A stretch of DNA of 64,000 bases from AP-15 sp963698995 (GTDB lineage: Bacteria; Pseudomonadota; Alphaproteobacteria; ATCC43930; CGMCC-115725): NCBI GenBank assembly GCA_963698995.1, contig CAVOTD010000007.1:372001-436000 (forward strand), read 5' to 3'. Each line of letters starts with the position of its first letter. The first letter of the stretch is position 1. Both the position numbers and the translations under genes were made by a program. The notes beneath the pieces were generated by a model. That model was not told the DNA's origin, did no database searches, and saw only the letters and a list, made by a program, of their open reading frames with translations. Below, one piece after another: positions 36,152 to 46,463 of the stretch.

Positions 36152-37070
36152 ATGGCCGACAATCACCACGGCCACCATTCTCACAAACACGCCGCTGAGA
36201 ATTTCGGGCGCGCCTTTGCAATCGGGATCGCTCTGAACCTCGCTTACGTCGCTGGCGAAGCGGTCGCCGGGATCGTCGCCGGATCGCTCGCGCTGCTCGC
36301 TGACGCCGGGCACAATCTCGGCGACGTGCTCGGCCTCTCGTTGTCCTGGGGCGCCGCGGTGCTGAGCCGCCGGCAGCCGAGCGGCCGGTTTACCTACGGG
36401 CTGCGCAGCAGCTCGATCCTCGCGGCGCTCGCCAACGCGATCATCCTTTTGGTAGTGACCGGTGGAATCGGCTGGGAGGCGATCTGGCGCATAACTCATC
36501 CGGTCCCGGTCGCCAGCGGGATTATGATCGCGGTTGCTGCCGTCGGCATCTTCGTCAACGGCGGGACCGCGCTGCTCTTTGCCTCCGGCGCAGGCGACCT
36601 GAATGTCAAGAGCGCCTTTCTGCACCTGACGGCCGACGCGTTCGTGACGGCCGGCGTCGTCGCCGCCGGTATCGCGATCTGGCTGACCGGCAGTTTGTGG
36701 CTTGATCCTGCGGTCAGTCTGATCGTGTCCGCCGTCATTGTCATCGGCACGTGGCGCCTGTTGAAGAGCGCGATCCGCCTCGCCCTGGACGCCGTCCCCG
36801 AAGCGGTCGACATCTGCGGCGGTACGCGCGCATCTCCTGGCACTTCCGGGGGTCACCGGGCTGCACGATCTCCACATCTGGGGCATGAGCACGACCGAGA
36901 CGGCGCTGACTTGCCATCTGATCATGCCGCACGGACATCCCGGCGACGCCGCGCTCAACGGCATGGCGGAGCAGCTGCACCACCGTTTCGGAATTCAGCA
37001 TGCGACGATCCAGATCGAGCTTGCCGATACCGAGGTCGCCTGCGCGCTGACACCCGAACACGTCGTGTGA
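36152..37070 (+). CDS. Cation diffusion facilitator (zinc/cobalt efflux), one frameshift
   Basis: The N-terminus has a His-rich head (HHGHHSHKHA), then six hydrophobic segments with the metal-site motifs LLADAGHNLGD and FLHLTADAFVTAG. After VDI an extra T at 36815 moves the frame; the third frame continues AAVRAHLLALPGVTGLHDLHIWGM through to the regulatory C-terminal domain ending PEHVV. Joined length is about 305 residues, usual for ZitB/CzcD. If the indel is real the cytoplasmic domain is lost. Confidence 0.83.
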
Positions 37071-37134
37071 ATTCGTTGCCGCGGCGCTCGGTCGGGTCTA
37101 GCTTTGATCCGACCGTATTTGCCTGGAGGAAACA

Positions 37135-38079
37135 ATGAGCGAGCACGCCTACGTCCGCGAGGTCGGGCTGCGCGACGGGCTGCAGAGCCTCGCGGAGATC
37201 ATGCCGACTGAGCAGAAGATCGCCTGGCTCGATGCGGAATACGCCGCCGGGGTGCGCGAGATCGAGGTTAGCTCGTTTGTCCCGCCAAAGCTGTTGCCGC
37301 AGCTCGCCGATGCCGAGGCGATGGTCAGTCACGCGATGTCGCTTCCCGGGCTCACCGTCTCGGCGCTGATCCCCAACCTGAAGGGCGCCGAACGCGGTCT
37401 GGCGCTCGGCGTCCCCGAGATGAATTTCGTGTTGTCGGTCAGCGACGGGCACAACCGCTCGAATGTCCGCCGCAGCACGTCGGAGTTGATCGAGGATTTC
37501 CGTCGCGTCGTGGCGCTCTGCCACACGGCGCCGGAGGACCGCCGCCCGCGCGTCGCCTGCGGTCTCGCCACCGCCTTCGGCTGCACGATCGAGGGTGCGG
37601 TCGACGAGGACCGGGTGCGCCGCATCGCGTCCGAAGTCGCCGAGGCGGGGGCCGATGCGATCATCCTCGCCGACACGGTCGGGTACGGCCAGCCGGCCGC
37701 GGTCGAGCGGGTCTTCCGCCGGGTCATGGCGGATGTCGCGCCGCTGCCGGTCGCGGGTCATTTCCACGATACCCGCGGGCTCGGCCTCGCGAATGTGCTG
37801 GCGGCACTCAACGCCGGTGCGCGCGCCTTCGACGCCTCGTTGGGCGGACTTGGCGGTTGCCCCTACGCGCCGGGCGCCACCGGCAATATCGTCACCGAGG
37901 ACCTCGCCTTCATGCTCGAGGCGATGGGCTTCGAGACCGGCATCGACCTCGACCGGCTGATCGCCGTGCGCGAGCTGGTCGCCGGTGCCTTGCCGAACAT
38001 CGTCCAGCACGGCGCTATCGCCAAGGCCGGGCTGCCCAAGAACTTTCATCCCGTAGCGGTCGCGCAAGCCGCCGAGTGA
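37135..38079 (+). CDS. Hydroxymethylglutaryl-CoA lyase family protein
   Basis: 314 residues, TIM-barrel of the HMGL-like family. VREVGLRDGLQ holds the catalytic Arg/Asp, HFHDTRGLG the metal His pair, and GGLGGCPYAPGATGN the Cys signature of HMG-CoA lyase. It splits HMG-CoA or a related 3-hydroxy-3-methyl acyl-CoA to acetyl-CoA plus a keto acid, as in leucine breakdown. A GGAGGAAACA site precedes the ATG. No other leucine-degradation genes are adjacent. Confidence 0.9.
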   Translation: MSEHAYVREVGLRDGLQSLAEIMPTEQKIAWLDAEYAAGVREIEVSSFVPPKLLPQLADAEAMVSHAMSLPGLTVSALIPNLKGAERGLALGVPEMNFVLSVSDGHNRSNVRRSTSELIEDFRRVVALCHTAPEDRRPRVACGLATAFGCTIEGAVDEDRVRRIASEVAEAGADAIILADTVGYGQPAAVERVFRRVMADVAPLPVAGHFHDTRGLGLANVLAALNAGARAFDASLGGLGGCPYAPGATGNIVTEDLAFMLEAMGFETGIDLDRLIAVRELVAGALPNIVQHGAIAKAGLPKNFHPVAVAQAAE

Positions 38080-38097
38080 GCCGGCGCGCCAAAGAGG

Positions 38098-38815
38098 TCA
38101 GCAGCCGAGCTTCGCCGCGAGGTCGATGAAATTGTCGGCGATCACGTCGAAATCGTGCTCGGCCTTTGAGGTCCCGGGTCTTGTTGGGGCCGTGCTCGAG
38201 CGGCCGGCTGACAAAGGCGGTGCGGAAGCCGCGGCCGCGCGCCGCGACGAGATCGCCATTGTGCGCCGCCACCATCATGCATTGCTCGGGCTTCAGATCG
38301 AGGAAGGCGGCGGTACGGTCATAGGCCTCGGGTTGCGGCTTATAGGCGTGGGCGACCTCGGCGCCGAGGATCGCGTCCCACGGCAGGCCGGCGTATTTGG
38401 CCATATTCACCATCAGCGCGACATTCCCGTTCGACAATGTCGCGAGGATGAATTTGCGCTTGAGGCGGGTCAGGCCTTCGACAGTGTCCGGCCAGCCGTC
38501 GAGACGGTGCCAGGCGCGGTTTAGGTGGTCGATATCGGCTTCGCCAAGACCGCCGATCTCGAACTCTTTCAATAATTCGACCAGATTCTCGCGATGCAGA
38601 TCGTCGAGCCTCGCCCACGGGCGCTCTCCCTTGCGTACTTTCTCCATTGCCGGCTGATAGCGCGCCCGCCAGCGATCCGCGAAGTCGTGCCAATCCCTAT
38701 CGTATCCCTTTGGACCGAGGATGCTTTTGGCCTCGCGGGCGACGCTGTCGCGCCAGTTCACCACCGTGCCGAACACGTCGAAGGTGAGTGCCTTTACGTC
38801 GGAAAGCGCCATCAT
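38098..38815 (-). CDS. Haloacid dehalogenase type II, one frameshift near the C-terminus
   Basis: ATG 38815 follows GGAG. Catalytic features: nucleophile Asp in FDVFGTVVNWR, ATLSNGN (Ser/Asn), YKPQPEAY (Lys) and MMVAAHNGDLVAA. After RDLK one extra base near 38165 throws the frame; the correct frame ends AEHDFDVIADNFIDLAAKLGC. Joined length is about 238 residues, normal for (S)-2-haloacid dehalogenase-like HADs. Actual substrate uncertain, as many such proteins act on other phosphates or halides. Confidence 0.82.
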
Positions 38816-38903
38816 CCGAGCTCCTGCTGATGGTTTGGCTGCATCTGCCGATCACGGTTATCACACGCTACCACCTGGCCATGAAAGCGATGGCAACGAA
38901 GGT

Positions 38904-39218
38904 TCAAGGCAACGGCTTTTTGGTGCAGGTGAAATCCCGGACGTCGGCCTTTTCGCAGAGCACGACGGCGTGCTGGACGTTGTCCACGACCCAAAGAAAG
39001 GCCGCGTGTTCGTTGGCCGCGGCGCTGACCACATAATTGCCCGATCCGCCAGCTGCGCCCTGCGGCAGCCGCGGCCCGCCGGGAAGGTTCGGCGTCGGCT
39101 GCGGCGGCCCGGGCAGGTTCTGCGCCGCGACTTGCGCAAGCACGGTGTCAGCGTCGGAAGCGAGACAGCTCGACGAAAAAAGGGCGGCAAGCAGCGCGGT
39201 GACAAGGGATTTCGGCAT
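38904..39218 (-). CDS. Small exported protein of unknown function
   Basis: 104 residues. A GGAGA site precedes ATG 39218. The signal peptide (LVTALLAALFSSSCLA) is followed by a Pro/Gly-rich segment (NLPGPPQPTPNLPGGP) and a compact end with two Cys (VVLCEKADVRDFTC). No family recognised. It stands alone between the HAD gene and the plus-strand aldolase. Confidence 0.6.
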   Translation of the reverse strand: MPKSLVTALLAALFSSSCLASDADTVLAQVAAQNLPGPPQPTPNLPGGPRLPQGAAGGSGNYVVSAAANEHAAFLWVVDNVQHAVVLCEKADVRDFTCTKKPLP

Positions 39219-39347
39219 GGTGTCTCCATCGGGTTATGCCGGCGAGGATGATGCGCCGAGTTTCTCGCCCGACGCCGGCTTTTGCGGTAAAACAGGCGAT
39301 CGGGCGACGCCAAATGGAATGCGCCCCTCGCCAGGAAGGAAAAGCCG

Positions 39348-40279
39348 ATGGAACTGTCCGATCCCGTCAAGCGAATCCTGAGCAATTACGAGAGCGACAA
39401 CCCCGGTACCAAGGCGAACCTCGCCCGCATTCTGCTGCAAGGCAAGCTCGGCGGCACCGGCAAATTATTGATCTTGCCGGTCGATCAGGGGGTCGAGCAC
39501 GGCCCGGCGCGCAGCTTTGCGCCAAACCCGCCGGCCTACGACCCGCATTACCATTACCAGCTGGCGCTCGACGCGGGCCTCTCGGCCTATGCCGCGCCGC
39601 TCGGCTTTATCGAGGCCGGGGCCGACGACCTTTGCCGGACGGATCCCGACGATCCTCAAGCTCAACAATGCCAACAGCATGTCGCGCTTCAAGGAGAACG
39701 CGACCCAGGCGATCACCGGCAATGTCAAGGACGCGCTGCGGCTCGGCTGCTCGGCGATCGGCTATACGATCTATCCGGGTTCCGACGCCGCCTACGACCA
39801 GATGCGCGACATCGCCGAGATGGCCTGCGAGGCGAAGTCGTATGGGCTCGCCGTCGTGATCTGGTCCTACCCGCGCGGCGGCAACCTGTCGCGCGAGGGC
39901 GAGACGGCGATCGACATCTGCGCCTATGCCGCGCAGATCGCGGCCCAGCTCGGCGCCCACATCATCAAGGTCAAGCCGCCGACCGCGCATCTCGAGCTCG
40001 CCGCGGCCAAGGCGGTCTACGAGAAGCAGAAGATCGACATCTCGACCCCGGCGGCGCGCATCCGCCATGTCGTGCAATCCGCCTTCAACGGCCGGCGCAT
40101 CGTCGTCTTCTCGGGCGGCGAGGCGAAGGACCTCGACGGCGTCTTCGCCGAGGTGCGCGCGGTCCGCGACGGCGGCGCCAACGGCTCGATCATCGGCCGC
40201 AACACCTTCCAGCGGCCGAAAGCCGGAGGCGTTCGACATGCTGTCCAAGATCATCAAGATCTATCAGGGGAAAGACTGA
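39348..40279 (+). pseudogene. Class I fructose-bisphosphate aldolase (DhnA-type), two frameshifts
   Basis: The gene begins MELSDPVKRILSNYESD and has LPVDQGVEHGPARSF and AAPLGFIEAGADDL. Near 39632 one extra base shifts the frame; it resumes with PTILKLNNANSM, the Schiff-base lysine region HIIKVKPPTAHLEL and GANGSIIGRNTFQRP. Near 40225 a second shift leads to EAFDMLSKIIKIYQGKD. Total about 309 residues, the expected length. It cleaves fructose-1,6-bisphosphate in glycolysis or gluconeogenesis. As a central enzyme it is an unlikely target for real loss, so error is suspected. Confidence 0.82.
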
Positions 40280-40283
40280 GCCC

Positions 40284-40971
40284 TTGCCGGAGCGCGAGAC
40301 GCGGGCGACGACGCGGCTCTACCTGATCACGCCGCCGGCGCTCGACCCGGACCGGTTCGCCAAGGAACTCGAGGCGGCGCTCGCCGGCGGCGATGTCGCC
40401 TGCGCTGCAGCTGCGGCTCAAGGAAGTCGACGACGACACGGTCCGGCGCGCCGCCGCAGGTGCTGCAGCCGATCGCGCAAGAGCGCGGCGTCGCCTTCAT
40501 CATGAACGACCGCCCCGATCTCGCCGCCGAGCTCGATTGCGACGGCGTCCATGTCGGCGAGGAGGACATGCCCTATGCCGAGGCGCGTCGGCTGCTCGGC
40601 CCCGACCGCATCGTCGGGGTGACCTGCGGCGCCAGCCGCGACCGCGCCATCACCGCCGCCGAAGCCGGCGCCGACTACGTCGCCTTCGGCGCCTTTTTCC
40701 CGAGCACGACCAAGGCCGCCAAGCACCACGCCGACCCCGAGCTGCTGCGCGACTGGAGCGAGACGACGATCGTGCCGTGCTGCGCGATCGGCGGCATCAC
40801 GCCAGCAGAATTGCGCGCCCGCTCGTCGAAGCCGGCGCCGATTTTCTCGCGGTCATCGGCGCGATCTGGTCGCTATCCGCAACGGCCCGCGCGCTGCCGT
40901 CAGCTGAATTCAACGACGTCTTCGCCCGCCACGACCGCGCCTTCGCCCGCGGCTCTCCTTTGCATCCGTAG
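40284..40971 (+). pseudogene. thiE: Thiamine-phosphate synthase ThiE, about three frameshifts
   Basis: From TTG 40284 the frame gives RLYLITPPALDPDRFAKELE, then shifts near 40409 (LQLRLKEVDDDTVRR), near 40450 (QPIAQERGVAFIMNDRPDLAA, then GVHVGEEDMPYAEAR, VTCGASRDRAITAAEAGADY and FGAFFPSTTKA) and near 40805 (PLVEAGADFLAVIGAIW). These are the pyrophosphate- and HMP-binding motifs of ThiE. It couples the pyrimidine and thiazole moieties of thiamine. It starts five bases after the aldolase stop, so probably one operon. Confidence 0.78.
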
Positions 40972-41023
40972 CCCCCTGATCGTGAGCCACGCTCGCGGAA
41001 GCCTGTCCTGATAGCCGGCAGGG

Positions 41024-41455
41024 TTATTCCGCTGTTTCCGGAGCCGGTTGGGCGAGCGACCAGGCGAACAGTTCGGCGAAGGAGGCATTGGCGAAATCGG
41101 GCGGCGGCGCGCCGGCAAAGCCCCGCACCAGCGCCAGGAGTTTGGGCTCGAAAGCATCCGCCCGCGCCCGATCGTGAGTGTCGGCGGCCGCCGCATCGTC
41201 GCCGTCGGCGCGCTGCAATTCCGGCGTGTCGGGCAGTGCGGCGAGGGCCGCGGCGGCTTCGTCGGCGACACAAAGACGGGTTGCCTGCGCCGGATCGACG
41301 CCGGCGCGCGCCAGCGCGCTGCGGATGACCGCACCCATCGCGGCTTCGGCCCGCCATATATGGCGGCGGCGGATCGCGGCCGCGTCTTGCTCGGCGCCAG
41401 CCGCGCTTCGCCTCCCCTCTTCCCGATCGAGGCGAGTATCAAGTGGACGCGACAT
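41024..41455 (-). CDS. Unknown protein paired with a DUF5681 gene
   Basis: 143 residues, Ala/Arg/Asp-rich and predicted helical, from ATG 41455 which overlaps the end of the DUF5681 gene by 17 bases. Near its middle is DPAQATRLCVADEAAAALAA and its C-terminus reads FANASFAELFAWSLAQPAP. No recognised domain, signal peptide or membrane segment. The overlap suggests co-translation with its neighbour. Confidence 0.5.
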   Translation of the reverse strand: MSRPLDTRLDREEGRRSAAGAEQDAAAIRRRHIWRAEAAMGAVIRSALARAGVDPAQATRLCVADEAAAALAALPDTPELQRADGDDAAAADTHDRARADAFEPKLLALVRGFAGAPPPDFANASFAELFAWSLAQPAPETAE

Positions 41456-41906
41456 CGGCCGCCTCCAATACGCGCAGGCGCCGCTCGAACTCGGTCGCCT
41501 CGACCGCGCGGACATAGGCGTCGACCACATGGCCCAATTGCATCGCCTCGCGCGGGGTGACTGCGCCTTGAGCCGCCGCGTCGGCGACCGCGGCCATCGC
41601 ACCCGCCAAATCGCCGGCGTTGCGGATGGGCGGCATCGTGAATTCGACCGCGCGTTCGCGATACGGCCCGACGATGCGTTCGAGGCAGAGCCGCAATGCC
41701 GCCGGATCGCCGGCGAGCGCCAGCTCGACGGCCTTGCGGGTCAGCGCCTCGCCCTCGCCGGCGAGCAACAGCCGGGCAGCGCGGTTGATGTGGTCGCGGC
41801 AGCCGCGCGGCCGGCCGGCCGGATTGCCCGACCGGCCCTTGGCGAACCGCCCACGCCGGTCGCGCGCCGCCTGTTTTCCCTGTTTTATCAGGTCGAGATC
41901 AGGCAT
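41439..41906 (-). CDS. DUF5681-domain protein
   Basis: 155 residues from ATG 41906 with an AAGGAG site. The N-terminal RGRFAKGRSGNPAGRPRG is the DUF5681 signature, followed by a helical domain with RAARLLLAGEGEALTRKAVELALAGDPAALRLCLERI. Such genes are frequent near phage terminase genes in Alphaproteobacteria, and a DNA-related role is often supposed. No phage structural genes are present here. An inverted-repeat cluster lies about 70 bases upstream. Confidence 0.75.
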   Translation of the reverse strand: MPDLDLIKQGKQAARDRRGRFAKGRSGNPAGRPRGCRDHINRAARLLLAGEGEALTRKAVELALAGDPAALRLCLERIVGPYRERAVEFTMPPIRNAGDLAGAMAAVADAAAQGAVTPREAMQLGHVVDAYVRAVEATEFERRLRVLEAADVAST

Positions 41907-42241
41907 CAGCAACTCCTTCAATTGCAATTTCTCACCCGCCCGCGGGTGCCGATGCCCACGAGGGTACAATGAGAATTTGGCAATTACATGATTGCCAATT
42001 TGGCATACCGCGCCGAGAGCTACGTGATCGGTGGCGGCGGCGATCATCACCTTCAATCGTCGTCGGCGCGACGAAGTCCGTCTCGATGAGGTCGAGCGGA
42101 CTGTGATCTGAACGGTCGCTCGGCCAGGCTGTCGCCGTTGTTACGTCACTAGCTCAGGAACCCACTGTTTGCTCTCTCGGGAACTGCTGTCGTAAAAACG
42201 TAACAGTTCAAGTTGTCGGCAATGGCGAGAGAGGCGATGCG
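41907..42241. promoter_or_regulatory. Intergenic region with overlapping operator-like inverted repeats
   Basis: This 335-base divergent gap is less GC-rich than its surroundings. At 41977-41998 TTGGCAAT and ATTGCCAA form a perfect 8-bp inverted repeat with a 6-base spacer. At 41993-42005 TGCCAATTTGGCA forms a second palindrome that shares the first one's right arm. Three TTGGCA half-sites in 29 bases suggest a regulator-binding site for the DUF5681 gene. The remaining bases show nothing recognisable. Confidence 0.45.
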
Positions 42242-43457
42242 ATGTCCCTGATTACGGCAACCCTCGACAGGTTTGCCGCGCCGGAGCGTCGGACAATGGC
42301 GGTCGCCTGCGGCGCCCATGTGCTGCACGACGGCTTTACTGATCTGCTTTATGTGCTGCTGCCGCTGTGGCAGGCCGAGTTCGGCCTCGGCTATGCCGAG
42401 GTCGGGTTGTTGCGCGCGCTCTATGTCGGCGTCGATGGCCGGGTTCCAGGTGCCGGCCGGGATCATCGCCGAGCGCCTCGGCGGGCCGTTGATCCTCGGC
42501 TTCGGCACCGCCCTTGCCGGGATCGGCTATCTCGTCGCCGGGGCGAGCGTCGGGTTCGCGATGCTGGTCGGCGCGCTGATCCTCGGCGGGCTCGGCTCGG
42601 GCGTGCAGCACCCGATCGGCGCCAATCTGGTCGCCCAGGCCTTTTCCGGCCAGCGCTCGCGCACTGCGCTCGCCGGCTACAATTTCTCCGGCGATCTCGG
42701 CAAGATGGCGTTCCCGGCGGCGACCGCCTGACTGCTGACCCTGATGCCGTGGCGGGCGGCGACGACGACGATCGGCGTCGTTGGGCTGGTCGCGGCGGCG
42801 GTAATCCTGACAGCGCGCGGATTACCGAGTCGCGGTGCAAAGTCCGAAGACGCCGCCGGCAAGCCGACGATGGTACAGGGGTGACGCCGAGCCGGCGCGG
42901 CTTTCCGTTGCTGTTGTCGATCGCGATGATCGACAGCGCCACCCGCATGGGGTTTCTGACCTTTCTGCCGTTTTTGTTGAAGATGAAGGGCGCCGATCTG
43001 CCGATGATCGGCATTGCGCTGACCCTGATCTTTACCGGCGGGGCCGCCGGCAAGCTCGTCTGCGGCTGGCTCGGTGCCCGGCTCGGGGTGGTTCGCGCGA
43101 CCTTTGTCACCGAAGGGCTGACCGCGACCGGGATCCTGGTGCTGCTGCCGCTGCCGCTCGTCGCGGGTCTAGCGTTATTGCCGCTGATCGGGATGGCGCT
43201 TAACGGCACCTCCTCGGTGCTGTACGGCACCGTTCCCGAACTGGTGACGCCGGAGCGGCGACAGCGCGCTTTCGGCATTTTCTACACGGGCGGGGTCGGC
43301 GCCGGTGCGTTGGCCCCGGTTCTGTACGGTCTTATCAGCGACTTTGCCGATGTGCCGACGATGATGCTGCTGGTCGCTGCCGTCGTGCTCGCTCACCCTG
43401 CCGCTCGCCTGGCGGCTCGGTCCCTACCTGCGCCAGCCTGCCAGCTCGACCGGCTGA
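42242..43457 (+). pseudogene. MFS transporter, several frameshifts and an in-frame stop
   Basis: Membrane-protein segments of one 12-helix MFS permease lie in alternating frames: GAHVLHDGFTDLLYVLLPLW, shift near 42430, FQVPAGIIAERLGGPLILGFG and GVQHPIGANLVAQAFSG, a TGA at about 42729 where Trp would fit before LLTLMPWR, shift near 42880, LLLSIAMIDSATRMGFLTF to YGTVPELVTPERRQRAFGIFY, and a last shift near 43390 before LPLAWRLGPYL. It resembles fosmidomycin-resistance-like and other drug or metabolite exporters. Substrate unknown. Confidence 0.72.
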
Positions 43458-43460
43458 CGG

Positions 43461-45139
43461 TCATTCTGCGAGCGGCGGCGTCTCCGTTTCCTGCCGCAGC
43501 CGGCTCGACAGCAATTCGCCGCGCTTTTCGAGCACCGCATAGGCCGCGGCGGCGATATGGGCGTTGATGCGCTTGAGGTCACGCAGAATGTCGAGGTGCA
43601 ATGCGCTGGTCTCGACGCTCTCGACACGCCCCGCGCGGACACGGGCGAAATGAGCCTCGGTCGCGCGCGCCTCGAGATCGCGAAAGACCTCCTTTTCGCC
43701 GAGCAGGGTGCGGGCCGCGCGCGCGTCGTCGGTCATGAACACCGCCGCCGCGGTGTGCACATTCCCGGCAAGCCGTTCGAGCATCGCACGGATTTCCGCC
43801 TGGCCTTCGACCGAAAAGGCGAGGCCACGCTTGAGCCGCTTGGCGGCGATCGCCATCAGATTGCCTTCCACGATATCGCCGGCGTGCTCGATATTGGTGA
43901 TGAAGGCGAGGATCTCGGTCAGCCGGCGATTGTCGTCATCATCGAGCGAGTCGGGATCGAGGTCGGTCAGGTAGACCTTGATCGCCCGATTGAGGCGGTC
44001 GAGCACATCGTCCAGCCCCTTTGTCGCGCCGACTCGTTTGCGGTCGCCTTGGTCGATCGCCTCGAGGGCGCCGCGGAGCATCGCTTCGAGCACGTCCGCC
44101 ATGCGCAGCGCCTCGCGCGCCGCCCCGGCCAGGGCGAGAGCCGGCGTCTCGCGTGCGGTGTAATCGAGGTAGATCGGCTTTGACGGGTCGGCCTGCGTCG
44201 GACGCGCCGGCAGCAGCCACACCAGCAGTCGTGCGAAGGGTTGCAGCAGCGGCAGGAATATTGCCGCCATGACAAGATTGAACGCGGTGTGGAAATCGGC
44301 GACGAGGCGCCCGGCATTGGGTTCGATCGTGACCATCCACGGCCCGATCCAATTGAGCAGCGCGAGCCCGAGTCCGACACCGAGGAGCCGGTTCAACAGG
44401 TTGCCGACTGGCACTCTTTTCGTTACCGGATCGTCGCCCGCGGCGCCTTCGATAAGCGGGTTCAGCGCTGTAGCCGAGATTGGCTCCGAGCACCAACGCA
44501 AAGGCGGCCTGCGGCGGGACCACGCCCTGGACGGCCAACGACATCGTCAAAAGCACCGTTGCAACGCTCGAATGCGCCGCCCAGGTCACCGCCGCAGCTA
44601 CGATCACAGCGATAATTGGTTGCGTCGCGATCGCACCCATCAGCAAACGCAGGCTCGGCACGTCCTCGTATGGAGTCAGCAGCGCCGAGGAGCTGCTGGA
44701 GGGCAAGGAGCATCAGCCCGAGCCCGATTGCCACGCGGCCAAGGTCGCGCGTCCGGCTCGCGAAGCTGCGACGAAACAGGAGGACGCCGATCAGCACAAA
44801 GAGCGGTGCGACACGGCCGATGTCGAACGACAACAGCTGCACGATCAGCGTGGTTCCGACATTGGCTCCGAGCATGACCGCCAGCGCCGGGACCAAATCG
44901 ACCAACCCGCCGGCCGCAAAGCCTGCCACCATCAGCCCGGTCGCAGTGCTGCTCTGCAATACCGCCGTGACGCCGAGCCCGGCCAGAAACGCCGCGAAAT
45001 TACCCCGCAAAGCGCGACCGAGAAAGCGGCGCAGATGCGGGCCAAAAGCGCGCTGGATGCCGCTCTGCACCATGTGCACGCCCCACAGCAGCAGGGCGAT
45101 CGAGCCGGCGAGATCGATCAACGTCAGGGTGGTATCCAT
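43461..45139 (-). pseudogene. Na+/phosphate cotransporter family protein with PhoU-like tail, two frameshifts
   Basis: From ATG 45139 the first frame gives a NptA/PitB-like core with the repeat motif GVTAVLQSSTATGLMVAGF and MLGANVGTT. It shifts near 44680 to the second repeat (AAVTWAAHSSVATVLL, ALVLGANLG), and near 44487 to ATALNPLIEGAAGDDP, followed by a C-terminal helical PhoU-like domain (ITNIEHAGDIVEGNLM). The QSS motifs mark the Na/Pi-cotransporter family. Joined length about 558 residues. The long third frame (43461-44501) is intact. Confidence 0.77.
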
Positions 45140-45297
45140 TCCGCCCTCCCGCGGCTGCGTGCGAGCACCGCGCGAGGCGCATAAACCACCCGCACGCCCG
45201 ACAAACTCAAGACTAAAAATTTATCCAAAATCCGGTCAGTGTTGAGCTATCGATTGCAAGGCGCCGGTTGCCTTCCGATAAAGATGATTCGAACCGT

Positions 45298-45780
45298 ATG
45301 GTAGCCACGCACCCAATTCTTCATCAAGCCGGCGTCATCGCCTACCGCGTGCTGAACGGCAAAGCTCGGGTGCTGCTGATGACGTCGCGTGACACAGGGC
45401 GATGGATCATACCCAAGGGGAACATTAATGGTGCGTCGCCCTGGAAGGCGGCCGAAAAGGAAGCCTATGAAGAGGCCGGGGTCAAAGGCACAATCACAAG
45501 CTCGATCCCGATTGGCATTTACACCTATTTCAAGAAACTGGAGACGGGAGAAGCTCGCGGGGCGTCGGTCGAGGTTTTTCTGCTTGAGGTAAAGGAACAG
45601 CTCAAGAAATGGCCCGAAAAAGGCGAAAGAAAGCTAGCCTGGCTATCGATCAAAAAGGCGATCAGGCTCGTAGAAGAGCCTGGGCTGGTTCCGCTGTTGC
45701 TAAGGTTGATGGAACTCGAAGGTATCCTGGCGAATTCTACGCCCATACCCGTTCGAACCAGGGGCGAAGACCGTGCCTGA
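45298..45780 (+). CDS. NUDIX hydrolase
   Basis: 160 residues from ATG 45298; a TTG at 45268 could add ten. The Nudix box is present as GASPWKAAEKEAYEEAGVKG, with the EExG core but a Glu-to-Ala-type change early in the motif. RWIIPKGNI precedes it, as in diphosphoinositol-polyphosphate or (di)nucleotide phosphatases of the DIPP type. Substrate not deducible. The tail is Leu-rich (LVPLLLRLMELEGIL). Confidence 0.85.
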   Translation: MVATHPILHQAGVIAYRVLNGKARVLLMTSRDTGRWIIPKGNINGASPWKAAEKEAYEEAGVKGTITSSIPIGIYTYFKKLETGEARGASVEVFLLEVKEQLKKWPEKGERKLAWLSIKKAIRLVEEPGLVPLLLRLMELEGILANSTPIPVRTRGEDRA

Positions 45781-45960
45781 TCACAAACCCAAGACGCTGG
45801 AGGAAGGGCCGATAGTCTCCGTAATAAATCGGGATTATCACCGCGGAGAGACAATCCCCCGCCTCGGGCGCCGACGAGCACATGGAGACCGCCCATTTGG
45901 TGAATTGAGCCGCCCTCGATTATCCTCGATCGTTCCGCCCCAACAAGGAGGACACGGGCA

Positions 45961-46430
45961 TGAGCGCAGCAAAGGGCTTTGTCATACCCGCGGACGGCGG
46001 GAAGCATTTCGAGTCGCGACACCCGGCCGCTCGTTTGCGTTGAAGCTCCTCGGGCGCGAGACCGATGAGAGGATTGTGGTGTTCGAGGAGATCCTGCCCG
46101 CCGGAACGACGAGGCTCTATCATCTCCACCGCGACAGCGACGAAGTCGCCTGGGCGCTAGCGGGTGAATTCATCTTCAAGATCGGCGACGAAGTCGCCGT
46201 CGGCGGGCCCGGCACTTGTGCATTCATGCCGCGCAAAACATCCCGCATGCCTGGGAGGATACCGGCAGTGAAACCGCCGCGTCCTGTTTCTCTACACCCC
46301 GCCATCGCCGGAGGCCTCATCGAGGCGCTCTCGGAGCCCGTCCGGTCGACAATGACGAACGCGTCAAACTCTACGAGCGCCACCACTGGGAAGTCGTCGG
46401 CCCAAACCCGCTCCGAACTGCTGTATTGCA
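45961..46430 (+). pseudogene. Cupin-domain protein, multiple frameshifts
   Basis: A clear AAGGAGGAC site precedes ATG 45961 and MSAAKGFVIPADGGKHFES. The frame shifts near 46018 to ATPGRSFALKLLGRETDERI and the cupin core TTRLYHLHRDSDEVAWALAGEF with metal His and Glu, shifts near 46240 to NIPHAWEDTG, and again further on before ERVKLYERHHWEVVGPNPL. Intact it would be about 155 residues. Probably a sugar- or small-molecule-binding cupin; function unknown. Confidence 0.6.
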
Positions 46431-46463
46431 GCGCCGCCGGAGGGCAGCGCTGCTGTGGCGGGG

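Noticed and set aside
41024..41906. A prophage boundary at the DUF5681 gene
   Set aside because: No integrase, terminase, portal, capsid or attachment-site repeats were seen on either side.
41439..42056. Upstream start of the DUF5681 gene at 42056
   Set aside because: It would place the inverted-repeat operator inside the gene and lacks the AAGGAG site that precedes ATG 41906; the added residues have no family features.
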